Source: Ascoidea tarda (nom. inval.)
Taxonomy: Eukaryota; Ascomycota; Saccharomycetes; Ascoideales; Ascoideaceae
Direction of reading: 5' to 3'
Assembly (NCBI GenBank): GCA_030560485.1
Contig: JAKTTS010000266.1
Location: 1-21,248, forward strand
DNA length: 21,248 nt
Shown piece by piece: positions 8,218 through 16,255 of the stretch (within the stretch, counting starts at the first letter, position 1; each line of letters begins with the position of its first letter). The position numbers were made by a program, and so were the translations under genes. The notes under the pieces are model-generated. The model saw nothing but the letters and a program-made list of their open reading frames with translations, was not told the DNA's origin and searched no databases.

Positions 8218-9150
8218 TTAATTTAAATAATGTTTCAAATTTTCATAAGTAGTAAAAGTTATACATGTCGCCGGTAGGACTCGTATTAAATTGGTTGATA
8301 ATCCTTTATAAAACCCAGTAAAGCCTTCATTTTTAAAAGTTTTATTAAAAATGGATAAAATATTTTGATTCAATTTTTTTTGTTTATTAATATTATGATC
8401 GTAATCCTGTAATCTTGACTTGAATATCTGCAAGGGATATAAAGTTGTTGTTGCAATTATTTGAGATGTTGAAGATAAAGTGATGTATTGCAAAGATGAC
8501 AATTTCTGTTTTTCTTTCGAAATTTTCATATTTTTGTTTGAATAAACAAAATCCTTTAGATTATCATAAATAGAAAATTGAATTGCACCTTTACCGACAC
8601 CAATTAAAGCAGGTACTGAGCCCTTCCAGAATGTTAAAATGCTTTCCTCTTTTAATATTCTTTTGATACCATCGCTTAGTGATTTGTAAGCACCGGGGGA
8701 TGTTTTCGAAGTGGACAATATTCTTGTTTTAAGCACCCATATGGGATTTGTCATTAAAGTTGTCAAAGAACCAGCTAAGAAAGCAGATGCAAAGTAGTTT
8801 TGAGTTGAGTTTTTCTGATTATTTTCACCGAAGTTGAAGTTGATTCTGGACTTAAAATCGTTATACAAAGTGAAATATAATGACCACGCAATGGAATTCC
8901 CTATCAAGTTTGGAAATATGCCTCTATATATCTCAGACAAAATTGGATTTCTGGAATCTCGTATATTATTCACAATGTTCTTGAATATGATATAGTGGGA
9001 TTGATTTGAATAATCCAATTGTAGCCGAATTTTTATCAAATCTAATGGATGAGTGATTAGGGTGGTCAAAAACCCAGCAGTTAAACCAGAAATCACCTCC
9101 TTGGACCTGGGGGATAGTTCTTTCATGTCCACACTGTCGCCAAACACCAT
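8218..9150 (-). CDS. FLX1: Mitochondrial FAD carrier, FLX1
   Basis: A 310-residue mitochondrial carrier with the three-fold repeat and its signatures: PLDLIKIRLQ (35-44), PIWVLKTRI (136-144) and PLQIFKSRLQ (239-248). The opening SKEVISGLTAGFLTTLITHPLDL, the middle TNPIWVLKTRIxSTSK and the end YKGLSxNLIRVLPATCITFxxYENLKH match yeast Flx1, which moves FAD across the inner mitochondrial membrane and supports flavoproteins such as succinate dehydrogenase. Length is as expected. The ATG at 9150 is preferred; a second at 9126 would remove eight residues. Its 3' end faces ARO9 paralog A, and it is divergent from ARO9 paralog B across 703 bp. Confidence 0.92.
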   Translation of the reverse strand: MVFGDSVDMKELSPRSKEVISGLTAGFLTTLITHPLDLIKIRLQLDYSNQSHYIIFKNIVNNIRDSRNPILSEIYRGIFPNLIGNSIAWSLYFTLYNDFKSRINFNFGENNQKNSTQNYFASAFLAGSLTTLMTNPIWVLKTRILSTSKTSPGAYKSLSDGIKRILKEESILTFWKGSVPALIGVGKGAIQFSIYDNLKDFVYSNKNMKISKEKQKLSSLQYITLSSTSQIIATTTLYPLQIFKSRLQDYDHNINKQKKLNQNILSIFNKTFKNEGFTGFYKGLSTNLIRVLPATCITFTTYENLKHYLN

Positions 9151-9853
9151 GGTATCAACAACTCAAACACATCCCGAGACAGATCAGCAACTGTCTACTT
9201 CTTCTCTCACACCTCCATTTTCTTCTCAAATCGAAAAAAAAACAAATAAAAACGTCATGCATATCAGCTTGTAGAAATGCATGTTATTGCATATTACACG
9301 CACACACATATTCCAAAATTATGGGTCTAATTCAGCCAAAAAAACGTGATCTGATGTAGTCGCAACACAGTGCAAATTCTGTGCATCGGTACACGTGTTT
9401 CTGCATATTTTTATGTCTGTTCCGCATTTGTGGTTTCTTACCAGCTCCAGCTCTTATCGCTCGAAGCCAGAGCTTTTATCTTGGATTTATTTTCGGCTTA
9501 TCTTCGACTTTTTGTTCATGTCTTGAGTCTGAAAATGATCCAATGTGGTTAAAGCCTTTCCTATAGTTGTTTGGGGAGATTTTTGTATTTCTCGCTCCTA
9601 TTTTCTGTGTAAAGTGTGTGAGGTTGTCTGGAGAATTAACCGATATTTTGCCTTTTTATATTACTAATCCAACTTGATTATTATTTAGCTTACACATATT
9701 TATATCACCAATTCACTATAGTTTTGACATCACTGACAAAATCCCTAAAAGTATTTTTACTTATTTTAGAAGGAACTTAGCTCGATTTTTTTTTCTTGCC
9801 AAATTTTCATGCTAATTTAGCTGACTTTGCTTGTTTACTGAACATATCTAGAG
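9151..9853. promoter_or_regulatory. Divergent promoter region FLX1 / ARO9 paralog B
   Basis: About 700 bp between two divergent starts. It contains an ACACGTGT palindrome (9391-9398) with a CACGTG E-box core of the Cbf1/Pho4 type, a short CA-repeat near 9297, and five TGCAT motifs between 9258 and 9406. A TTTATATCA stretch near 9698 could be a TATA region for paralog B. Short open frames here have no homology I recognise. Confidence 0.5.
9392..9397. promoter_or_regulatory. CACGTG E-box
   Basis: A CACGTG core inside the 8-bp palindrome ACACGTGT. Known bHLH factors Cbf1, Pho4 and Ino2/4 bind such cores. It is located in the shared upstream region of FLX1 and ARO9 paralog B. A single site can occur by chance. 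Confidence 0.35.
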
Positions 9854-11308
9854 ATGACAATTTTTCCACTTGCTCACCACTTGGCTGAATTTACAAAGAA
9901 TAAGGTCTCAAGCCGATTTTCAACTGAAATTCCTGCAACTGATGGAGGTGAAGTTCATCCCAACCCAATTTATCTCAACTATGGTTGTCCCAATGATGGG
10001 TTCTTTCCCATAGAAAAGATTATAGTCCATACTCTTGATAAACCATTCCAAACCAAGAACTTATCAAAAGCCGAAATCGATAACTTGGATTTAAAGACTA
10101 TTGAAATCGTTAAAAAGGAACTAAATGAGGATCTGATTGATATCTCCAATGGTTTCCAATATATGGCAACAAGTGGCCATGACAATCTTTATAAATTTAA
10201 TAAAAGTTTGGTGACTTTGTTAAATAAACCAAATTATGATGACTGGGATTTGGTTATTACTCTGGGTGCAGCTGATGGTTTAAATAAGATATTCAAGGCG
10301 TTGGTTAATCCCGATGATACAATCTTAGTTGAAGAATTTACTTTCACTCCATCAACTTTTAATTTATCTCAATTTGGTGGAATTGCTGTTCCTGTTCCTG
10401 TCGATTTCAATGAAAAAAGTGAGGGAATTAACGTTTCAAAATTAGAAAACTTATTAAATAACTGGTCAGCTATTCATCCAGATTTAAGGAAACCAAAGGC
10501 TTTATATACCATTCCAACTGGTCAAAATCCCATTGGTACAACTTCAAGTTTGGAGACAAGAAAAAAAATATACAAGATTCTTGAAAAACATGATGTCTTG
10601 ATCATAGAAGATGATCCCTATGGTTACATTGTATTGGACGATGATTTTATAAATCACAACGTTACAAGAGATGAATATATTAATAAATATTTATCAAAAT
10701 CCTATTTAACAATTGATACATCTGGTAGAGTATTAAGAGCTGAAACGTATTCAAAGACTTTTGCTCCAGGTTCAAGATTAGGTTTTATTGTTGGTCACAA
10801 AGGGTTTATTGATACAATAACCACACTTTCCTCGCTATCAACAAGATCTCCATCTGGTATTGCTCAAACTATTTTATATAACGTTATTAAACAAAGAGGT
10901 GGGTTAGACAATTGGTTAGATTGGAAGATTGAAATCTCAAAAGCTTATTCCATTAGAAAAAAAATATTATATAATTATTTAAAAGCATCAAAGATTAATG
11001 AGAAACATTTCATTGAAGTAATTGAGCCTAAAAATGGTATGTTTTTATCGGCTAAAATCAATTTTGAATTGAATGAAAAATTAAGGAAAAATGATATTTT
11101 TAGAAATTTGGCCTTATTGAATAATAAATGTTTGAAACATGGTGTTATTGTTATTCTAGGCAGAGTATTAGCTGTTGGGGAGGAAGCAATAAAGAGATCT
11201 AATTTTGTTAGATTAACATTGACAATGGCAGACGATGAGGATGAGTTATTAGAGGGAATTAAGAGATTCACTTCAAGTATTGAAGATTTATTTGAATATG
11301 GCAATTGA
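9854..11308 (+). CDS. ARO9: Aromatic aminotransferase, ARO9-type paralog B
   Basis: A 484-residue PLP aminotransferase, clearly a paralog of the gene at 6716. Shared blocks include HPNPIYLNYGCPNDGFFPI (35-53), SNGFQYMATSG, VEEFTFTPS, KALYTIPTGQNPIG (215-228; Asn225), IIEDDPYGYIVLDDDFI, SKSYLTIDTSGRVLR, ETYSKTFAPGSR with catalytic Lys301, and FVRLTLTMAD with Arg453. The predicted role is transamination of aromatic amino acids in the Ehrlich pathway or in Tyr/Phe synthesis. It keeps a longer linker before SNGFQY than paralog A. It has only two CTG codons (residues 94 and 137). Residue 137 lies directly before the conserved Gly of the PLP phosphate loop, where paralog A has Cys and S. cerevisiae Aro9 has Gly. 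The ATG at 9854 starts in the expected place. Confidence 0.93.
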   Translation: MTIFPLAHHLAEFTKNKVSSRFSTEIPATDGGEVHPNPIYLNYGCPNDGFFPIEKIIVHTLDKPFQTKNLSKAEIDNLDLKTIEIVKKELNEDLIDISNGFQYMATSGHDNLYKFNKSLVTLLNKPNYDDWDLVITLGAADGLNKIFKALVNPDDTILVEEFTFTPSTFNLSQFGGIAVPVPVDFNEKSEGINVSKLENLLNNWSAIHPDLRKPKALYTIPTGQNPIGTTSSLETRKKIYKILEKHDVLIIEDDPYGYIVLDDDFINHNVTRDEYINKYLSKSYLTIDTSGRVLRAETYSKTFAPGSRLGFIVGHKGFIDTITTLSSLSTRSPSGIAQTILYNVIKQRGGLDNWLDWKIEISKAYSIRKKILYNYLKASKINEKHFIEVIEPKNGMFLSAKINFELNEKLRKNDIFRNLALLNNKCLKHGVIVILGRVLAVGEEAIKRSNFVRLTLTMADDEDELLEGIKRFTSSIEDLFEYGN

Positions 11309-11350
11309 TTTATAAATAGTTTGGATTTTCAACATTCTGATTAATTTTAT

Positions 11351-11450
11351 TTCACTTTACTTTATTTTATTTTACTTTATTTTACTTTATTTTATTTTAC
11401 TTTATTTTACTTTATTTTACTTTATTTTACTTTATTTTACTTTGTTTTGA
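11351..11450. repeat. TTTATTTTAC decamer microsatellite
   Basis: About 100 bp of ten-base units built from TTTAC and TTTAT pentamers lies between the convergent ends of ARO9 paralog B and the acyltransferase. The array runs into the acyltransferase gene, where it supplies the TAA stop (11427-11429) and the last Lys-Ile-Lys codons. Confidence 0.9.
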
Positions 11451-12794
11451 CTTTAAATGTTTTTTATTGATAACATTAGTATTAATAATATTTTTCATTA
11501 TTAAATTTATTGATTTATCCTTTTTAAACCAATAATTTTCAAACCATTTTTCAAAGTTTTTCTTTTTTTTCAAATGCCTTAATTTAGGGTTTAAAATTGA
11601 ATTGATATTAATTCTGATGTTTAAAGATTTTATGTTATTTGATAATAACAATTGCAATATTGTAGGTGGATTGAAATTAAAATTCAATTCATTCTCACCA
11701 TCATGATTATGATTATGGTTATCATTTTCGATTATATAGTAAATGATTGAGATATCATAAATTTGATTATAATTATTAAAGTTATTGGAATCATTCAAAT
11801 TTATAAATTTTTTATTATTTACATTTAAATCATACAAGTAATTGAAAAATGGATACAAAAAAGAAAATCTTGGATATAACAAATTTGATAAGAATTTGTA
11901 AGTAACTGAATTATTGTTTTGCAATTTTAAATTCTTTGAAGTGAAAATATTAACTTCAGGGTATAATATTAGCATATTTATATTTATATTTTTATTTTTA
12001 TTTTTATTTTTATTCTTTTCATCATCATAAGTATGATTAGAAAAAGATCGTAATAAGTTGTTTTTTTCAAATAAATAAGTCAAATCGTCGTTATTTAATA
12101 ACCAGTTTTCGCTCAAATTGAATAAGTTTAAAAACAATTTTAAAGAAGGAAACTGCCAAATTAAAGCCCAAGTTAAAAAATTCAAATTTATAAGTATTTT
12201 ATTATCTTTATTATCTTTATCAGTTTTATTGTAAAGTTTTATGAAACAGTTTGATAAATAAGGAAAAATTAAATAATCTAATAAAGATTTATGATTTGAT
12301 AATATGATGGAATTGTTGTCTAAATCAATTGTATCGCCAGTGATGAAAAAATTTAATTTTATATTTATTAAGTATTGAAACAAATTCAAGAAATAATACC
12401 AAAATTTATAATTTATTTTATAGTTTTTAAAATAAAATAGGTCTATTATGAATGAGTTGAGATTATTTTTAAATTGGACAATCAAATTGGTTAAATCGAC
12501 GTGATAATTATTATTATTATCATTTCTATCATTTCTATCATTTCTGTCATTTTTATTATTGATATTATTTAAATTTGAATTGAGGAAACTTGGTTCAAAT
12601 AAATTGGAATTTAATAAGGAATGAAAGTTAATCACTAGAAAATAGATAATTTTAAAATAATAATAAAATATGAAATAAGCTATTATTAAGTGTATGACAA
12701 AGATTACCTTGAATACTGAGAAAATATTCAAATTGGTTATCAACTTTTGATCAATTGGATAAACACCAAGATGATTCCATAATTCTCTGTCCAT
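11427..12794 (-). CDS. Membrane acyltransferase, CST26/PSI1 (LPLAT) family
   Basis: A 455-residue, very AT-rich gene. A hydrophobic N-terminal segment (about 25-58) is followed by an Asn-rich linker with an NDR repeat (82-91). The core FFITGDTIDLDNNSIILSNHKSLLDY holds the acyltransferase motif H-x4-D (His168, Asp173). FLTWALIWQFPSLKLFLNLF and LSENWLLNNDDL resemble the region after motif I in lysophosphatidylinositol acyltransferases such as yeast Cst26/Psi1 and animal LCLAT1. LILYPEVNIF corresponds to the usual PEGT motif, but the Gly is Val281 here. The likely role is remodelling of phosphatidylinositol acyl chains in the ER. The tail is Lys-rich. Another member of the LPLAT superfamily is possible. 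Start ATG at 12794; no CTG codons. Confidence 0.72.
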   Translation of the reverse strand: MDRELWNHLGVYPIDQKLITNLNIFSVFKVIFVIHLIIAYFIFYYYFKIIYFLVINFHSLLNSNLFEPSFLNSNLNNINNKNDRNDRNDRNDNNNNYHVDLTNLIVQFKNNLNSFIIDLFYFKNYKINYKFWYYFLNLFQYLINIKLNFFITGDTIDLDNNSIILSNHKSLLDYLIFPYLSNCFIKLYNKTDKDNKDNKILINLNFLTWALIWQFPSLKLFLNLFNLSENWLLNNDDLTYLFEKNNLLRSFSNHTYDDEKNKNKNKNKNININMLILYPEVNIFTSKNLKLQNNNSVTYKFLSNLLYPRFSFLYPFFNYLYDLNVNNKKFINLNDSNNFNNYNQIYDISIIYYIIENDNHNHNHDGENELNFNFNPPTILQLLLSNNIKSLNIRININSILNPKLRHLKKKKNFEKWFENYWFKKDKSINLIMKNIINTNVINKKHLKSKQSKIK

Positions 12795-13222
12795 GGCACA
12801 AGCGTTCTTGAGATATACAAAAAAATAAAATAAGATAAAAAATGAATGGGAATTGACTTAAATTTATACATTTCGTATCGGTGTAAATGGCATTAGCAAG
12901 ACTGTAATTGCGATCATTACTGTTGAAAGAAACGACAATGGGTTTTGTGTAATTGGAGACTTATTTATTTGCTTATTCAAAGCACTTCAAAGCTGTTCAT
13001 GGCACTGATGAAGAGCTTAAGGCGTGGAAACCAGATAAGCTCAATAGAATCAGACCAAAAATTGCTGCTCTCCTCCATCTCAGGACCCAGCAATTCTACT
13101 TTTTATTCAATAAGTTATAAGAAAAATGGGGCAAAATCAGGAGTTTCAAACTTTACAGAAATTGAAAGAAAGAAAAAAAAACCGGAAGATTCTTTGGTTA
13201 TAAAAAAAAGTGTCGGTTACCC

Positions 13223-13529
13223 TGTGATGTGAGTAGGGCTGTGACTAGTAAAGCTTTATATCAGGGCTCTGCGGTGACTTTACGTAAGGTCAACACGTTA
13301 CACAGAAGAAAGTGTCTTCTGTGTGGTCGAAAGATAATACAGTCGTTAGGTGAAAGTATAAACTAGTTAGTTTATTTAATTGAAATAAGATATGTAGTGA
13401 TTTAAGATGATATCTGTTGACTTTTCAAAAAAAAACATATATAAAGAATAATAAGAAAATAGGAAATGAACTGGCAATTACATAATTATCAATTGTTATG
13501 ATTATATAAATAAATGTGATAATATCACA
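13223..13529. mobile_element. Possible solo-LTR-like segment
   Basis: A 307-bp segment begins TGTGAT and ends ATCACA, giving 6-bp inverted ends of the TG...CA type, with a TATATAAAG element at about 13438-13446 in its 3' part, as yeast LTRs often have. No 5-bp target-site duplication flanks it, and no internal retroelement region lies nearby. If real it would be an old solo LTR of unknown family. The match rests only on the ends, so it may be chance. Confidence 0.2.
13300..13324. other. Perfect 10-bp stem hairpin
   Basis: ACACAGAAGA and TCTTCTGTGT are exact reverse complements separated by AAGTG. The stem is uncommonly perfect for intergenic DNA. No gene is attached; it could be a binding site for a dimeric factor or part of a structured transcript. 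Confidence 0.7.
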
Positions 13530-13534
13530 TTTAT
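13510..13534. other. 25-bp perfect palindrome
   Basis: Two 12-base arms, ATAAATGTGATA and TATCACATTTAT, flank one central A and are exact reverse complements. It could be a dimeric factor site or the edge of an old element. Confidence 0.85.
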
Positions 13535-13634
13535 CGGGGCTCTAGCCAATGGGCCACATCAGGGCTCTGGTCCGATAAGGAAATAAAGATAAGACGAGAT
13601 AAGAATGAATGATGCTGGAGAAGGTTAGTCGAGC

Positions 13635-13666
13635 AGCTTAGGAGCTTAGGAGCTTAGGAGCTAAGG
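13635..13666. repeat. Four tandem AGCTTAGG 8-bp units
   Basis: Three identical AGCTTAGG units are followed by AGCTAAGG. The array lies about 330 bp before the ATG of the small mitochondrial protein gene, so it may be in its upstream region. Confidence 0.9.
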
Positions 13667-13997
13667 CAGCTGGGTTGTAGACTGTTGTTGTCGCTGGAAG
13701 ACTGGGTGGTTTTCAGCTTGTTGGGTTTGACCTGGGCCTGTTTGAGGCAAAAATAATCACTCCATTCCAGATTGTTCTCTATCCATGTTTTGATCTGATG
13801 GGTGTTTTGTAAATAGTGTTCTTCCGATCCCTATTCTGTACTTGTATCTATGGTCGTGCAATTTTATCTTTTGATCTTTCGCTTGGGTGATTACATATAA
13901 ATCCGTTGCCATTGCTTGTCTTTATAACTGATTTTAACACCATTACCCATACTCTTCAGCCATCTAATTACTACACCCGCAACAATTATTACACAAA

Positions 13998-14516
13998 ATG
14001 TTTAAATACACAACTTCTATACTAGTTTCCAATAAATGCGCATTATCTTCAATTCCCAAAAGATCTTTTGGTATTACTCCCTTCTTCAGAAATGCTACTG
14101 CTCAACCAACTCCATTGAAGACCAATGAAGAAAAGAAGCAAGATTCCTCACCCCAAACTCCCAGAAAGTCATACATCAGCCCCATTTTGAATGTCATTTT
14201 ATTTGGTTCGTTGACCTATATCGGTTATGATTACTATAACCTACTCAACATAGTAAACTCAAAGGATTTAAGATTAGTAGCATATAAGAATGAAGTCAAG
14301 AAATTAAATTCAAGAATAGATCAATTGATAAAAGATGAAATCAGATTTAATAAGGATCAACATAATACTTTGAAAAAGATAATCAGCGGTGACAACAGCA
14401 AAGATGATAAAGACGATAGTGATTCTAATGATGGTAGTAAAATTTCCAAGCCCTCAATTCCCAAGCTCCCTAATACCCCAATCAAAAAATCTAAAGGTTG
14501 GTATCAATTTTGGTAG
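13998..14516 (+). CDS. Small predicted mitochondrial inner-membrane protein
   Basis: 172 residues. The N-terminus (MFKYTTSILVSNKCALSSIPKR, then SFG) has basic and hydroxylated residues and no acidic residue in the first 40, as in a mitochondrial presequence. One hydrophobic segment lies at about 60-80 (ISPILNVILFGSLTYIGY). After it comes a charged helical stretch with coiled-coil-like spacing (NEVKKLNSRIDQLIKDEIRF), an acidic Asp/Ser run and a Pro/Lys tail ending in WYQFW. The layout of presequence, one membrane span and short coiled coil resembles INA17, a factor for ATP synthase assembly in the inner membrane, but the sequence match is too weak to name it. The ATG at 13998 follows an ACACAAA context suited to yeast starts. 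No CTG codon. Confidence 0.72.
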   Translation: MFKYTTSILVSNKCALSSIPKRSFGITPFFRNATAQPTPLKTNEEKKQDSSPQTPRKSYISPILNVILFGSLTYIGYDYYNLLNIVNSKDLRLVAYKNEVKKLNSRIDQLIKDEIRFNKDQHNTLKKIISGDNSKDDKDDSDSNDGSKISKPSIPKLPNTPIKKSKGWYQFW

Positions 14517-14561
14517 TCTTCTGAATCACACTGGCTGGTATTAAACCATCCCTATATACAT

Positions 14562-14577
14562 ATGTATATTTTTCTAT
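14562..14577. other. Short AT palindrome downstream of the small protein gene
   Basis: ATATACATATGTATAT-type self-complementary sequence about 45 bp after the stop at 14516. TATATA/TACATA elements are typical of yeast 3'-end efficiency signals, so this could mark the polyadenylation region. Confidence 0.4.
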
Positions 14578-14712
14578 CTATTCTTATCTAAGATTTTCCT
14601 ATTACTATTTTAATGTTTCTCTTTACTGCTCTTTACTAAATTCCTTTATTTACACTTATTTCTAATACACGATCACATTCTTCGTAGATTTATCAAAAAA
14701 GTAGAAAATCCT

Positions 14713-14718
14713 AAAAAA
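14713..14718 (-). terminator. Pol III terminator of tRNA-Thr
   Basis: Six T in a row on the minus strand begin a few bases after the tRNA 3' end. This is the expected RNA polymerase III stop. Confidence 0.9.
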
Positions 14719-14721
14719 GAG

Positions 14722-14794
14722 TGCCTTCAGCCAGATTCGAACTGACGATCTCCTCATTACTAGTGAGGTGCCTTACCAACTTGGCCATAAAGGC
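14722..14794 (-). tRNA. tRNA-Thr (anticodon AGU)
   Basis: A complete cloverleaf on the minus strand. Acceptor arms GCCTTTA and TGAAGGC pair (one U-G), with discriminator A. The D arm is GCC/GGC around an AGTTGGTA loop. The anticodon stem CCTCA/TGAGG holds the loop CTAGTAA, giving anticodon AGT (14759-14761 on the plus strand), which decodes Thr ACU and, with inosine, ACC. The variable loop is AGATC, and the T arm is GTCAG-TTCGAAT-CTGGC with an intact B box. There is no intron. CCA is not encoded, as usual in eukaryotes. A run of six T follows in the direction of transcription. Confidence 0.97.
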
Positions 14795-16255
14795 TTTAGG
14801 ATGTGAATGGAGACACAAAAATGATTTACATATATTTTATTTCCCCTGTATATTGCAACTTTGCTTTGTAAACAGTTTGTGAAAACAGAACTTTTTAGCT
14901 AATGTTGAAGAGAAATAATATAATAGTATCATTTTTACACGTGTTTGAATTTACAAATGTCATCTAAGTGTGTGCATCCCTTTCATATCAGAGCAGTCCA
15001 TTTTAAACCATATCTATCAGTGGATTATTCACATCTTTTTCTTATCAACTTCATTATTTTTCATTAATATTAATAAATTAATATCAATTAATAGATTCTT
15101 TGGTGATTTAACTCATTATATCTTTTCTTTATTGATAAAAAATTGCTCAATTACTGGTTAATGATAGTGATTCAATTTTAATATTCCAATATATATTAAT
15201 ATATCGTCAATTCTTTTGAATATTGATCATCGATAAAGAAATTGATTAATTTAATAAGTAACACAGACCCTGCCTAAATAATTGGATTTGATTCCTGTTA
15301 TTCCTTCAAATTTTATGGATTTCACTAACAAAATCAATCAAACAATAATGTAAACTAATTCACCTTTAATAAACTATCAATAATCAATAATGTTTTTCTT
15401 CACATCAATTAAAACGAAGTTATTTTAAGCGCCGGCAGTTTTTTTTCTTTTTTTTTTTACATCAACTGTTAATCAATCATAAATAACACAGTAAATTAAT
15501 TTAAATTGAGAGTTGATACTTATATATTATAAGAAAAAGAATTCTGTTTCCAGGTTACCTCTTTTTGATGTTTTTTTTTCTTGATAAATTAAAAATCACA
15601 TCACTTTCTAAAGAATTTTCATTGGTCACATATAAGAATTCCAAATCTATTTACCAATTTAATATATTTCAATGGCCAATGGTGAATTTCATTATCATTA
15701 TGTTCTCAATTCACCATTCATTTAATTGACATTCGGATTTCATCATTTTACATTCTTTCATCTTTAATTTTTCTCATGAGTTTCCGTGTTAAAACAAACT
15801 TTTTCATCAACTTTATTTTGAAATTTTTTCTGAGTTTAAAATAGCAGATTTCAACCTTGACAAAATCTTTCTTTTTAAAAAAATTTTACCTCATCTCATC
15901 TCATCTCATCTCATCTCATCTTTTCTCATCATATCCAATCTCATTTTATTTTATTTTAAAATTATTTCAAGTCTTTAATATTAAAAAGTCTCTTGATTAT
16001 TTTTTAACTTGAATAAATCTCTTGCCAAATTGAAAGTTTTATTCAAACGGAAATTTACATCTAAATAAAGTTACAATATCTTTTTTTACAATAAGCAGAA
16101 AATTAAAATTATTTTATCTGGTAATAAAACAAAAATCTAAAAAAAGCAATCAAAATTATTTTTTTTGTTAATTACCCTTTTAGAACAAATTTAATATTCA
16201 TAAATATCCTTGTTTTTGTGTTGCCTTTTTTTTATATTTTTTTTTTTTGAAAAAA
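14795..16255. other. Long AT-rich spacer before RAI1
   Basis: About 1.46 kb with no gene I can support. It includes an ACACGTGT palindrome with a CACGTG core (14938-14943), a lone GCGCCGGC patch near 15429 in otherwise A/T sequence, a CTCAT pentamer array near 15890-15920 and long A and T runs. The part near 16070-16255, rich in A and T runs, should be the RAI1 promoter and leader. A 63-codon hydrophobic open frame at 14970-15161 looks accidental. Confidence 0.6.
15890..15920. repeat. CTCAT pentamer array
   Basis: Six perfect tandem TCATC units, followed by two related copies before 15945. A pyrimidine-rich microsatellite about 340 bp upstream of RAI1. Confidence 0.9.

Larger units (their letters stand above)
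12795..13997. other. Composite spacer with repeats and GC-richer patches
   Basis: About 1.2 kb between two divergent genes. From left to right: acyltransferase promoter, a 55-codon open frame without ATG (12953-13117), an LTR-like stretch (13223-13529), a 10-bp stem hairpin (13300-13324), a 25-bp palindrome (13510-13534), two GGGCTCT boxes (13536-13569), a run of four 8-bp repeats (13635-13666) and the promoter of the small mitochondrial gene. Base composition is patchy and locally GC-rich. Confidence 0.6.

Noticed and set aside
9636-9655. Aro80-like site ACCGATATTTTGCC upstream of ARO9 paralog B
   Set aside because: Only one CCG half-site fits the expected spacing; the second reads GCC, so support is too weak.
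14970-15161. 63-codon hydrophobic frame after the tRNA
   Set aside because: Very Ile/Phe/Leu-rich, as expected from T-rich DNA, and no proper ATG start.
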